This document shows positions 17,841 to 26,313 of a stretch of DNA of 64,000 nucleotides, in pieces. The stretch is from assembly GCA_030432025.1 (NCBI GenBank), contig JAUIIA010000003.1, positions 62,001 to 126,000 of the forward strand, read 5' to 3'. Origin of the DNA: Alphaproteobacteria bacterium (lineage in GTDB: Bacteria > Pseudomonadota > Alphaproteobacteria > Micavibrionales > Micavibrionaceae). Both the position numbers and the translations under genes were made by a program. The notes beneath the pieces are model-generated. The model had not been told where the DNA came from. It worked only from the letters and a program-made list of their open reading frames with translations, and searched no databases. Numbering within the stretch: the stretch's first letter is position 1; each line of letters opens with the position of its first letter.

Positions 17841-18626
17841 ATGAGTTTTCCATACGATAAATCTGTGTATCCGCTTGTGACTTCACCTGCCGACGTCATG
17901 CCATTACTGCGCAATGACACCTGTCGCGCACCAATGTTGCGCGAACCCGCATGGGAAGACGGCTTACAGGCCATCCACGACGGTATTCATTTCGCCCAAA
18001 CACCGCCCGAAGACCTCAAGCACAAAAAGCTGATGCACAACCGCGAGCAGACAGGCCCGTTAACCGAAGAACGCATCCTGCGCGAAGCCAATATGCTCGG
18101 CGCGGATATTGACCCCGAGGCCCTCACTCTGATCACAGAGCATTGCAATTACCTGCGTGAACAATTCATCGGCATCTTCCGTGAATTAACGGGCGATCAT
18201 GAACGCGAAATTCTCAGCCGCCTGTTTATCAACCCGATCGGCGGTGAAGGCATCGCCCCGTTGATGCATGTTGATGACCGTGAACTCGTCCTGCACAGCA
18301 CCTTTAAAGGCGCGAGCCTCTTTGTTCATGATGGCAGCGGCTTGCCGGACTATTTCTGGATGCGCATGGACAAGGATATGTTCGATCCGTTTATGATGAA
18401 CGAATATGAACGCGCCGCGCACTTGTCGAGCTTACGTCACTCAACCGAATCCTACGCCCATCAATTTTCGCACAGCGCCATCGGTGATGCCGTCATTCTT
18501 CGCGGCCAGCGCGGTCGCAAACTGACCGATCCTGAAGTCTCCCGAACCGTCTGTGTACACTCATCATCACCAAACATCCCCAAAGAGGGGCAATTCGCCG
18601 TCGCCATCTACCCTAAAATGGGCTAG
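17841..18626 (+). CDS. DUF1826-like protein with possible 2OG/cupin fold
   Basis: 261 residues. The pattern LMHVDDRELVLHSTFKG at about 145-160 followed by IGDAVILRGQRG and VCVHSSSPN near the end resembles DUF1826 proteins (H-x-D, then a T-x-x-G strand, then H-R-S-P). These look like iron-binding double-stranded beta-helix proteins. The function is unknown. It has its own leaderless-type promoter and is followed by hisD 32 bases on. The orphan at 48818-49639 shows a similar His pattern. The assignment is tentative. Confidence 0.5.
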   Translation: MSFPYDKSVYPLVTSPADVMPLLRNDTCRAPMLREPAWEDGLQAIHDGIHFAQTPPEDLKHKKLMHNREQTGPLTEERILREANMLGADIDPEALTLITEHCNYLREQFIGIFRELTGDHEREILSRLFINPIGGEGIAPLMHVDDRELVLHSTFKGASLFVHDGSGLPDYFWMRMDKDMFDPFMMNEYERAAHLSSLRHSTESYAHQFSHSAIGDAVILRGQRGRKLTDPEVSRTVCVHSSSPNIPKEGQFAVAIYPKMG

Positions 18627-18652
18627 ACATCGCGCGCGGCTATGGCTAACTA
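18624..18652 (+). promoter_or_regulatory. hisD: Promoter of hisD, leaderless geometry
   Basis: TAGACA (18624-18629), a 17-base spacer and TAACTA (18647-18652), then 6 bases and the hisD ATG at 18659. The hexamers are moderate matches, but spacing and position repeat those of the promoter at 17805-17834. Confidence 0.5.
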
Positions 18653-18658
18653 AAGGCC

Positions 18659-19960
18659 ATGAGCATAAACACTTACATCTGGAATGATATCGACGAAGCG
18701 ACCAAGGCCCGCATTATGCGCCGTTCGCAAGCCAATATCGATGACGTGATTAAAATCGTCGAGCCAATCATCGAGGATGTAAAAGCCCGTGGTGATGCAG
18801 CGCTCATCGACTATGCGCAAAAATTCGATAAGGCCGACATCACAAACATCAAAGCGACAGAGGCTGAATTCGAAGCCGCCGAAGCGGCACTGGATGATGA
18901 CCTCAAGGCTGCGATCAAACACTGCGTCGCCAATGTCCAAAAATTCCATCAGGAACAAATGAACCGTGTCGAGGACCCGTGGATGGTCGAAATCGAACCG
19001 GGTGTTTTTGCAGGCGAACAAGTCAACGCGATTGAAAGCGTCGGCCTCTATGTTCCGCGCGGTAAGGGCGCGTTTCCTTCCGCACTCTACATGCTGGCCG
19101 TCCCTGCAAAAATCGCAGGCGTAGAAAATATTGCAGTGGTTAGCCCGCCAACACCCGAAGGCACAACAGATGACGCAACGCTGTTCACAGCAAAACTTTG
19201 CGGCATAACCGATGTCTATAAATGCGGCGGCGCGCAGGCAATTGCTGCGCTCGCTTACGGCACCGAAACGGTACCGCAAGTGAAAAAAGTTCTCGGCCCC
19301 GGCTCGCCTTATGTTGCGGCAGCCAAACGCGTATGCTCCGTTCTGATGGACCCCGGCATGCCCGCAGGACCGTCCGAATCCATAGTACTGGCCGACAAAA
19401 CCGCTGACCCCGAAAACACCTGCTGGGATATTTTGAACGAAGCCGAGCACGGCGAAGACAGCGCAGTCCTTTTCATCACACACGACAAGACGCTGGCTGA
19501 CTATGTTGAACAAAACCTGCCGAACACAATCGCCGAATTGCCCGAGCCGCACAAATCGATCTGCACAAAAGTCATGTCTGATTACGGCGGCATCATCTTG
19601 ACCGAAAGCCTGGAGCAATCCATTGCTGTGGCCAATGAATATGCACCCGAGCACTTGCACCTGAAAGTTGCCGACGCGGAAAATATCGCCAAACAACTCA
19701 AGCACGCCGGCGAAATTCTGATCGGGGAATATACGCCGTCATCTCTGGGTAATTACGGCATCGGCGTAAATCACGTACTACCAACCGGTGGTTGGGCGCA
19801 CACTTATTCGTGCACATCTGTTTGGGATTTCCTTAAACGCACTTCTGTGTCAAAATGCACACAACAGGGGTTCGAAGCACTCAAATCTGATGTAGAGACC
19901 TTAACCGACTACGAAAATTTTCCGGCTCACGGCGATGTCCTGCGAAAAAGAAACATATAA
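18659..19960 (+). CDS. hisD: Histidinol dehydrogenase
   Basis: 433 residues. Catalyses the last two NAD-dependent oxidations from L-histidinol to L-histidine, with a Zn site. Family blocks are intact: VPRGKGAFPSALYMLAVPAKIAGV, GPGSPYVAAAKR, GPSESIVLAD, EAEHGEDSAVLF, YAPEHLHL and the C-terminal NHVLPTGGWAHTYS. It runs on the plus strand, opposite to hisB, hisH, hisA, hisF and hisE. The pilin-like gene overlaps its last 26 bases. Confidence 0.97.
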   Translation: MSINTYIWNDIDEATKARIMRRSQANIDDVIKIVEPIIEDVKARGDAALIDYAQKFDKADITNIKATEAEFEAAEAALDDDLKAAIKHCVANVQKFHQEQMNRVEDPWMVEIEPGVFAGEQVNAIESVGLYVPRGKGAFPSALYMLAVPAKIAGVENIAVVSPPTPEGTTDDATLFTAKLCGITDVYKCGGAQAIAALAYGTETVPQVKKVLGPGSPYVAAAKRVCSVLMDPGMPAGPSESIVLADKTADPENTCWDILNEAEHGEDSAVLFITHDKTLADYVEQNLPNTIAELPEPHKSICTKVMSDYGGIILTESLEQSIAVANEYAPEHLHLKVADAENIAKQLKHAGEILIGEYTPSSLGNYGIGVNHVLPTGGWAHTYSCTSVWDFLKRTSVSKCTQQGFEALKSDVETLTDYENFPAHGDVLRKRNI

Positions 19961-20651
19961 AGACACGCAAAGATCAGCAGAAAACGGCAATGTCCTCTTT
20001 CTGATCCTGATTGCTGTCGCACTTTTTGCCGCACTTTCATACGCCGTCAGCACAAGCTCCCAAGTCTCCCCCGGTGGACAGGGGAATGAAAAAGGCGGCA
20101 TTCAGGCTGCACAAATCAACATTTTTCCGACCGTTGTGCGCTCGCAAATTTTGCGGATGGTCGTCAAAAACATCGACGTCACCGAACTGGAATTCAACCC
20201 GCCATCAACATTCGGCACAATTTCTGACACTGATCTGGCCGTCTTTCACCCCGATGCGGGAACACCATACGCACGAACCGACCCCGCCGTTATGGCGAAT
20301 GAGCTACAAGGCGATTGGTATTTCAACATGAATTTCGAAATCAATAATATCGGCTCCTCCACGCCCGGATCACTCAGCGGCAACGACATCGTCGCCTTCC
20401 TTCCCGGTGTGAAGCAAAATGTCTGCCTGCGGGTAAATCAGGAAAACGCCGTTGATTTAATCCCTTCGGTCAGCAGCTCCAGCTATCTGTCCGATGCGAT
20501 GGAAATGATGGATGACTCCTACATTCCCCCATCCACCGAAACCGATATCGGTGACGGCGTCCTGACCGAGCTTTCAGGAAAAAGCTTCGGCTGCTTCGAG
20601 GAAGCGAACTCCGGCACATATATTTACTACTTTGCGCTGATTGAGCTATAA
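19935..20651 (+). CDS. Pilin-like secreted orphan protein
   Basis: 238 residues, unrecognised. The N-terminus (ENGNVLFLILIAVALFAALSYAVS at about 16-39) has a polar lead and a single hydrophobic helix, like type IV pilin/pseudopilin or TadE-like exports. The Glu at the expected +5 position is absent, so processing by prepilin peptidase is uncertain. The rest is a beta-rich domain of about 190 residues with two Cys (about 158 and 222) that could form a disulfide. The start lies inside the end of hisD, so translation may be coupled. It is followed 8 bases later by greB. Confidence 0.7.
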   Translation: MSCEKETYKDTQRSAENGNVLFLILIAVALFAALSYAVSTSSQVSPGGQGNEKGGIQAAQINIFPTVVRSQILRMVVKNIDVTELEFNPPSTFGTISDTDLAVFHPDAGTPYARTDPAVMANELQGDWYFNMNFEINNIGSSTPGSLSGNDIVAFLPGVKQNVCLRVNQENAVDLIPSVSSSSYLSDAMEMMDDSYIPPSTETDIGDGVLTELSGKSFGCFEEANSGTYIYYFALIEL

Positions 20652-20659
20652 AGCTCATC

Positions 20660-21193
20660 ATGACCCGCAAACGAACGCTCAGCCCCGTCCAGCCCGACCA
20701 GGAAACCATCCATTACATGACGCCTAATGGGTATAAGGCACTGGCTGATGAGCAAGACCACCTCATCCATAATGAACGCCCGAAAATTTGCGAGATCGTC
20801 TCATGGGCCGCCGGAAACGGCGACCGCTCCGAAAACGGCGACTACATATATAACAAGAAACGCCTGCGCGAGATCGACGGACGGCTCCGTTACCTGAAGA
20901 AGAAGCTCGATAACTGTAAAATCGTCGACCCCAAAGATCAGCAAGGCTTGGACCGCGTGTTCTTCGGCGCACAAGTCACGTATGTGAAGGATGACGCCAA
21001 GGGAGACGAGATTGAGATAACCGTCCACCTCGTCGGTGTTGATGAGGCCAATGTCGATGAAGGCAAGATCAACTGGCTGTCGCCTGTCGGCAAGGCACTC
21101 ATGAAAGCACAAGAAGGCGATGTCGTAAAAGTGCGCAACGAAAACGGCCTCGAGGAAATCGAGATCGTCGAAATCACATATCCGTTAGATTGA
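20660..21193 (+). CDS. greB: Transcription elongation factor GreB
   Basis: 177 residues. The N-terminal coiled coil carries the GreB signature: ERPKICEIVSWAAGNGDRSENGDYIYNKKRLREIDGRLRYLKKKL at about 33-77, with the acidic tip D/E residues that stimulate transcript cleavage in stalled RNA polymerase. The C-terminal FKBP-like domain ends in ITYPLD. GDRSENADY-type wording separates GreB from GreA. Convergent with hisB, with only 1 base between stops. Confidence 0.93.
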   Translation: MTRKRTLSPVQPDQETIHYMTPNGYKALADEQDHLIHNERPKICEIVSWAAGNGDRSENGDYIYNKKRLREIDGRLRYLKKKLDNCKIVDPKDQQGLDRVFFGAQVTYVKDDAKGDEIEITVHLVGVDEANVDEGKINWLSPVGKALMKAQEGDVVKVRNENGLEEIEIVEITYPLD

Positions 21194-21194
21194 T

Positions 21195-21809
21195 TTAAAG
21201 CGCGCCTTTGGTCGTTGGCAATGCATCTGCCGCACGCGGGTCGGTCTCCAGCGCCATACGCATGGACTTCGCCGCCGCCTTAAACGTCGCTTCGATAATG
21301 TGGTGATTATTCGTACCCGCCAGTTGCGTGGCATGGAACGTGATCCCCGCCGCCTGCACCAGCGCATTAAAGAATTCCTGAAACAGCTCGGTATCCATCT
21401 CGCCCAAGCGGTCAACCGTGAAGTTCACATCCCAGACCAGATACGGGCGGTTTGAAAAATCGAGAGACACGGATGAACGTGCTTCGTCCATCACCAGGTC
21501 AAAGTGACCGTAACGGCGGATACCTTTTTTATCACCAACGGCTTCCTTAATAGCTTGGCCCAGCGTAATACCGACATCCTCGGCAGTGTGGTGCGCATCA
21601 ATGTGCAGGTCACCTTCCGCCTTGATCGTGATGTCAATCAGACTGTGTTTGGAAAGCTGCTCCAGCATATGGTCAAAAAACCCGATACCGGTCGAGACAT
21701 CGTAACGCCCCTGCCCGTCGAGATTCACACTCGCGCTCACGCTGGTTTCTTTTGTTTTACGGGTAATACTGCCCGTTCTTTCCGTACTATTATCCTTTGG
21801 CATATCCAT
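21195..21809 (-). CDS. hisB: Imidazoleglycerol-phosphate dehydratase
   Basis: 204 residues, the monofunctional dehydratase. Mn-binding His motifs DAHHTAEDVGITLGQ (about 70-84) and NNHHIIEATFKA (about 167-178) are intact. Upstream of hisH in the usual alphaproteobacterial order, but here separated from it by four plus-strand genes. MPKDNS two codons later is an alternative start. The extra N-terminal 15 residues are Ser/Thr-rich. Confidence 0.96.
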   Translation of the reverse strand: MDMPKDNSTERTGSITRKTKETSVSASVNLDGQGRYDVSTGIGFFDHMLEQLSKHSLIDITIKAEGDLHIDAHHTAEDVGITLGQAIKEAVGDKKGIRRYGHFDLVMDEARSSVSLDFSNRPYLVWDVNFTVDRLGEMDTELFQEFFNALVQAAGITFHATQLAGTNNHHIIEATFKAAAKSMRMALETDPRAADALPTTKGAL

Positions 21810-21883
21810 AGCTCTTTCGCACGCTTCAACTTTGGGTTACGCTTGAAGCTGTTTAAACGCAACGACACCTTATCACAAGGCCT

Positions 21884-23257
21884 ATGCGCTTTCCATATAT
21901 ATCAATCATAGCAGTTTTTGCCCTTTTAGGCCCCTTTGGCTGCACCCCGATTCCGCAAGCTGACTTCAAGCAAGCCACGCCCGTACCCGAAACAACCAGC
22001 CCACCACCAATCATGTTTTCGCGTCTGCGCGTAGATATTCCGGTCGGCAGTTCCATCGGCACATTAAATGATAATTCCGTCGCGGGGCTAAGCCTGTTCG
22101 CTGTTCCTGCAGACCGCCGCATGCTCCAGCGCGGCATTGATAACACTGAGCTTGCACGTGTCTTCAACGATGTCCTCGAGGGGCAGGGTTATGACGTTGT
22201 GCGCCATCTCGACCTCACCTTTGATGAAGAAATCGAGAATGAATTGCTGCGCACCGAATACCGCGTCAGCGGTAAAATCATTGATGCGAAAACCAACATC
22301 CATAATCAAGGCCGCCCGATCATCGGCGGTTCAGTCGGCATCGGTTCAGGCGGCTATAGCGGTGAGCTGTATGTGAAAGTTGAATGGAGTGTGTTTGACG
22401 CGCTTCAACGCAAAACAATTTACAAAACAGTCACCGAAGGGAGCGGCAAACATAATGATGCCAACCCTGACGGTTTGATCCTGATGACCAATGCTGCGTT
22501 TGAAATGGCGGTCCATAATCTGGGTGCCGATCAAGATTTCTACGATCTATTCGCCCGCGGCATCCAACCGCCAGATTGGCGCAAAAATAAATCCGACCAG
22601 CGTCCGCTTAAATTTGAAAGTGACGAAATCGTCGAGCTGGATGTCAAACCGCTTTCAACCACACCGTTTTTGCAACAAACGACAAAAGCACAAGCATCCG
22701 CCGTTTTGGTGCAGGGCGGTGCGGGCCATGGCTCCGGCTTTTTCATCACCGAAGAGGGCCATATCATCACCAACCAGCATGTTGTTGGAAACGCCCAACG
22801 CGTCCGCATTGTCACCTCGGGCAAAGCCGAACAACTCACGGCACAAGTCCTGCGCGTCGACCATCAGCGAGACGTAGCGTTATTAAAGATCGAAAATTTG
22901 CCTAATAATCTTTCGGTGCAACTTCAACCCATCCGTCTGGACTGGCCCAAAGTCGGCGAAGACATATATGCACTGGGCGCTCCCAAGACTCCGCGCCTGC
23001 AAGACACAATCAGCCGCGGCATCGTTAGCGCACACCGCCCGCAATATAAGCAATTCGGAACCCAGCGTCAGGACTTCATCCAAGGGGACGTGCCGATTCA
23101 TGGCGGCAATAGCGGCGGACCGCTGTTCGATGCTTACGGTAACGTCGTCGGCATCTCTGTCATCGGCTTATACATGCATGAAGGCAAGCGCAGCTCCGAC
23201 CTCAATCTGTTTATACCGATTGAGGACGCGCTACAGAAACTACAAATCAGCTATTAA
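21884..23257 (+). CDS. Trypsin-like serine protease, envelope-anchored
   Basis: 457 residues. The hydrophobic N-terminus is followed by Cys20 (GPFGC, a loose lipobox). Residues 40-240 form a beta-rich domain without known match. Residues 270-455 are an HtrA/Deg-type chymotrypsin fold: GSGFFITEEGHIITNQHV with His299, RDVALLKI with Asp330 and GGNSGGPLF with Ser410. No PDZ domain follows, so it is not a standard DegP. It probably acts in the periplasm or at the outer membrane. Its stop overlaps the end of the interrupted gene on the other strand. Confidence 0.85.
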   Translation: MRFPYISIIAVFALLGPFGCTPIPQADFKQATPVPETTSPPPIMFSRLRVDIPVGSSIGTLNDNSVAGLSLFAVPADRRMLQRGIDNTELARVFNDVLEGQGYDVVRHLDLTFDEEIENELLRTEYRVSGKIIDAKTNIHNQGRPIIGGSVGIGSGGYSGELYVKVEWSVFDALQRKTIYKTVTEGSGKHNDANPDGLILMTNAAFEMAVHNLGADQDFYDLFARGIQPPDWRKNKSDQRPLKFESDEIVELDVKPLSTTPFLQQTTKAQASAVLVQGGAGHGSGFFITEEGHIITNQHVVGNAQRVRIVTSGKAEQLTAQVLRVDHQRDVALLKIENLPNNLSVQLQPIRLDWPKVGEDIYALGAPKTPRLQDTISRGIVSAHRPQYKQFGTQRQDFIQGDVPIHGGNSGGPLFDAYGNVVGISVIGLYMHEGKRSSDLNLFIPIEDALQKLQISY

Positions 23258-23421
23258 GCCGCGTTGGATTTACGCGTTTTTGCGGAAGTGTTCGCCGCTT
23301 TTTTTCCGGTCAGCGGTTTACGTTGCGTAGACCTGCCGCCCGACTTCATACCTTTCGATACAAGAACAGCGTGATACTCGCGCATCGCATGACGATACAA
23401 AATCCAGTACTGACGCAGATC
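23254..23421 (-). pseudogene. In-frame continuation beyond a TAA stop
   Basis: Directly after the TAA at 23422-23424 the same frame stays open for 55 codons to a second TAA at 23254-23256. It reads DLRQYWILYRHAMREYHAVLV, then a Ser/Lys/Arg-rich tail ending KTRKSNAA. This looks like the natural C-terminus of the 87-residue frame upstream. A single base change could have created the stop (for example CAA, GAA or AAA to TAA). The second stop overlaps the stop of the protease gene on the other strand. Confidence 0.55.
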
Positions 23422-23685
23422 TTAACGGCAGAGCAAACCTTCATAGCCTAGATACCGTTTTTCCAGCGCATTAAAAGCCGCGCCATATTGCGTGCGCCAT
23501 CGGCGGTAAGCACTGACTTGATTCAGGACATGCGCCCGAAAACGGTCAACGACGCGCTCTAAACGCTCGATATTCTCGAATTCTGTGGCTTGAATGTAAT
23601 CGCTGAAATCATGTTGAAATGCCGAAGGGGCTTCCGTCCCGACAAGCAGGTCCGCCATAAAGGCAGAGTCTTCATAACTACCCAT
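23422..23685 (-). CDS. Small orphan protein, probably truncated by in-frame TAA
   Basis: 87 residues (MGSYEDSAFMADLL... to ...YEGLLCR). It is helical, without signal peptide or known family. Read together with the continuation at 23254-23421 it would make a 143-codon gene with a basic tail. It has no obvious promoter. The product may be a truncated but stable protein, a pseudogene fragment, or the result of a sequencing or assembly error. Confidence 0.5.
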   Translation of the reverse strand: MGSYEDSAFMADLLVGTEAPSAFQHDFSDYIQATEFENIERLERVVDRFRAHVLNQVSAYRRWRTQYGAAFNALEKRYLGYEGLLCR

Positions 23686-24011
23686 TTTTAGTTCTCCCTG
23701 AGTAACTTCCCATACACAATAATGAGGCGTTATCGCCTTCTTTATGACTTAACCAAGAGCACATAAATTGCCGATCCGTCAACTTTTTTGCAGCTATATG
23801 AAAAAGAAAATTGCACACGCTATAGGAATTCACATTTAGGACATTTTTTTGTCACTGGAATGCGAATCTCAGCGCGGCTTTTCGGCAGACGCGATCAAAA
23901 TCTCGAATCTGAATGCAATTTAATTTTAGTGTTATAGAAAATAATGAGTCTTTTCCCTTGATTTTTGAAGGGCCTAGTGATACGTATCGTTTAGAAATTA
24001 GGAGAAAAACT
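23686..24011. other. 326-base AT-rich intergenic region
   Basis: The region separates the interrupted gene (minus) from the exported orphan at 24012 (plus). It holds a small hairpin (AGGCG-TTAT-CGCCT, 23725-23738) and a 10-bp palindrome GATACGTATC (23979-23988). I find no convincing -35/-10 pair, RNA gene or short ORF with a ribosome-binding site. Confidence 0.5.
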
Positions 24012-24800
24012 ATGGGGTTTCCTAAATTTAACTCAGAAACATTCCGTAACGCTGTCCTCGGCGCAGGCGCACTTGCGCTCGTGTCCATGCCAGGTGCAAT
24101 GGCTCAAGAAGCCCCGCCTGACCCATCTACAGCAACTCGAGCAACTGCCGCACAATTACTGGCGGCCAATACGGTAACATCTACTGAAACGACCCCTGCA
24201 GTATTTACTGAAAATGACTCTGTAGACATGCCGCCCATACAGGCAGCCACTCAAGAGCGTCCTTACTCTTACGTGCGCTTCGACGGCGAGACTGCAGAAG
24301 AATTTCCCGACGCAACGCCTTTGATGGCGATGATTGAAAATCCGGATAAGATGATTGTCATCAATTTTATTGATGAAAGAAGCCGTTTCTCTGCTATGCA
24401 AAGTCAGGTGCTCGCACAGACCTTGACAAACTTGGCCCCACGTAGCGAAGCCAAAGAGCTCATGCTCATGGACGTTGTAGTCCGCGATCAGGCCGGTGAA
24501 GACTTTTATATGTACTTTTATGCTAGCTATTACGACGAGAACAATTTAGGGCCCGACGGAGCGGTACGTGAAGATGCCGTGCTGCCATATGGTGTTGTAT
24601 GGGGTGACCCGTTGCGTGACGGTAGTGATGATTACACGTTGTATGACTTTGCACTGATGAACGGCGTACAGAACGATGCCGATTTGAACGCGAATGCTAA
24701 CGCTATCGCAGGTACTCTGTACTCATTCGTAAACGCCTATAACCAAAAAAAACTAGCAGCACTGGACAGTAGCCGCCCTACTCTCGCCGGTTTGCAGTAA
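24012..24800 (+). CDS. Exported orphan protein
   Basis: 262 residues from ATG 24012, preceded by AGGAGAAAAACT; the longer frame from 23913 is not supported. The Sec signal peptide cleaves after AMA (about residue 32), giving a periplasmic or secreted acidic protein. An Ala/Thr-rich linker (33-80) leads into a folded domain of about 180 residues, with a strand-like KMIVINFIDE and an acidic DYTLYDFALMN region. The layout is vaguely thioredoxin-like, but there are no cysteines, so I do not assign it. Convergent with the coiled-coil orphan. Confidence 0.75.
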   Translation: MGFPKFNSETFRNAVLGAGALALVSMPGAMAQEAPPDPSTATRATAAQLLAANTVTSTETTPAVFTENDSVDMPPIQAATQERPYSYVRFDGETAEEFPDATPLMAMIENPDKMIVINFIDERSRFSAMQSQVLAQTLTNLAPRSEAKELMLMDVVVRDQAGEDFYMYFYASYYDENNLGPDGAVREDAVLPYGVVWGDPLRDGSDDYTLYDFALMNGVQNDADLNANANAIAGTLYSFVNAYNQKKLAALDSSRPTLAGLQ

Positions 24801-24809
24801 GTTTAACAC

Positions 24810-25973
24810 TTACCCTGCTAAATCAGTTTTAAGCCCCAAATCCGCAACATAAGTATCTGGCTGCCCATCATTTGTCGCGTCAGCAACAGTCTCTTTAGGC
24901 GTATCAAGTGGCTCATTGGCATTCAACGCCAACTGAAAACCGCCAGCCAGCCCTGTGGCATTCGCTAAAAAGTTTTCTTCCTTAACATCAGCTTCAATAC
25001 CTTGGGCAGCCGTGGCTTGAATAACCTGCTCTTCATAGCCCATACGACTTAACGTGGTTTGAGCCTCTATCACTTCAGTTAACTCTGTTTCCGTTTCGAC
25101 CCTCTCAACTTCTAGGGCGGCTGAATCGGCTGTCACTGTTTGTTCCACCAACGTAATACTTTCATCAAATGTTGCTTCGTCAGGAATATCGACATCTAGA
25201 TCAGGTGTATCGTCAACCAGATCGACAACATCCTGACGGCTTCCGCCCCTGGCTCTCAACGTATTTAACCTGTCTATTAGAATAATATTGTCACCCAGCC
25301 GGGCATCAATTTCGGCGCGCTTCTCAGTAAGCTGCAATTGTTTTAAACTAAATTGATGCGCAATGAGAGCAGCATTTTCATCTCGTGATAAATTTTCATT
25401 CTGACTCAGTACTTTTTCTTCTATAGCTGCGATACTATAGGCAACAGGATTATACTCTGTATATTGCTGCATAAACTCTGCATATTTTTCAGCTGAAATC
25501 TCACCATTTGCTAGCTTTGCGTCCATTAGACGCTTGGTTGCATCAAACTGTTCTTCCGGAGGAAGCGCATCAATAGCGGCATTTTCTTCCGCGGATAAAT
25601 TCTCTGCTCGCCACTCCTTTAAATCATCCAACATCTGCTCTCGGACTTCATATAAAGCCTGCAACTCGGCCAACATATCCATTGAGCTCTGAATAAGAAC
25701 GTTATCAATCGTCGTACTGTCATTAATAAGATCAAGATCGGAATATTCATTGCGTCCGTTACGACGCTGACGGCCACCGGACAGCACATTGCCCTCTGCG
25801 CGCATGCCTTTGAACAAATCTTCCATTTCCTGCTCTTTTGCTAGGAAATGGACGAGATCAACCGCATCAACATCAAAGCCGTACTGGGCACTCATTGTCG
25901 GTAGCACCGTACGGGACTCATCGCCTGTAATTGTCTTGAGATTGTCTAAGAATTCCGTTCCATCGAAACCCAT
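24810..25973 (-). CDS. Orphan coiled-coil protein
   Basis: 387 residues, unrecognised and strongly acidic. Residues 70-330 are almost wholly charged helices with coiled-coil character. It has no signal peptide, transmembrane segment or Cys. It ends in a Pro/Thr/Asp-rich tail. ATG 25973 has a GGGGTG just upstream. In composition it resembles the orphan at 5029-6063. It is transcribed alone, away from the hslV promoter region. Confidence 0.75.
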   Translation of the reverse strand: MGFDGTEFLDNLKTITGDESRTVLPTMSAQYGFDVDAVDLVHFLAKEQEMEDLFKGMRAEGNVLSGGRQRRNGRNEYSDLDLINDSTTIDNVLIQSSMDMLAELQALYEVREQMLDDLKEWRAENLSAEENAAIDALPPEEQFDATKRLMDAKLANGEISAEKYAEFMQQYTEYNPVAYSIAAIEEKVLSQNENLSRDENAALIAHQFSLKQLQLTEKRAEIDARLGDNIILIDRLNTLRARGGSRQDVVDLVDDTPDLDVDIPDEATFDESITLVEQTVTADSAALEVERVETETELTEVIEAQTTLSRMGYEEQVIQATAAQGIEADVKEENFLANATGLAGGFQLALNANEPLDTPKETVADATNDGQPDTYVADLGLKTDLAG

Positions 25974-26313
25974 TGTGTCACCCCTGTTTTCACGCCTTGA
26001 ATAAGTGTTTTTTATTTTTATACAACTGCTGATTGCGCCCCTCGCATTTGCAGTTGATAGGGGTAGACTAATCTATATATGTAAATAAGGAATTAATATT
26101 ATGTAAAATGCTATATTCTAAAATTTTATATATCTCTTACATGTCAAGATTACGATATAAAGTTTAAGAGATTCAATATTTTAGACACAATTTTATGCAA
26201 TGCTGAATCCCGCGAATCACGGGGGTTTCGGAATATTAGCATTCTATTTCCCCCTTGACTTGCGCCTACCCTTGCGCCCATATCGGCTAAAGAAATAAAA
26301 GGAAAAATTTTTT
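25974..26313. other. 340-base AT-rich divergent promoter region
   Basis: Very AT-rich between the coiled-coil orphan and hslV. The hslV side holds a heat-shock-type promoter (26252-26283). A short inverted repeat CCCG-CGAATCA-CGGG (about 26209-26223) precedes it and lacks a U-run. A TTAA-N7-TAAA sequence near 26093 is a poor CtrA match. No ORF or recognisable RNA gene is seen. Confidence 0.6.
26252..26283 (+). promoter_or_regulatory. hslV: RpoH-like (sigma-32) promoter of hslV
   Basis: CCCTTGAC(T) at 26252-26260 and CCCATAT at 26277-26283, 16 bases apart, match the heat-shock consensus (CTTGAAA, 11-16 bases, CCCCATNT) better than sigma-70. It lies 31 bases before the hslV ATG. HslVU is a classical RpoH target. 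Confidence 0.6.

Noticed and set aside
18650-19705. A 351-codon open frame on the minus strand opposite hisD
   Set aside because: It mirrors the strongly supported hisD gene codon for codon, has a Phe/Cys-rich composition unlike real proteins here, and lacks a ribosome-binding site.
26209-26226. Hairpin CCCG-CGAATCA-CGGG as a terminator of the upstream gene
   Set aside because: The stem is only 4-5 bp and has no U-run. The neighbouring gene is transcribed away from it.
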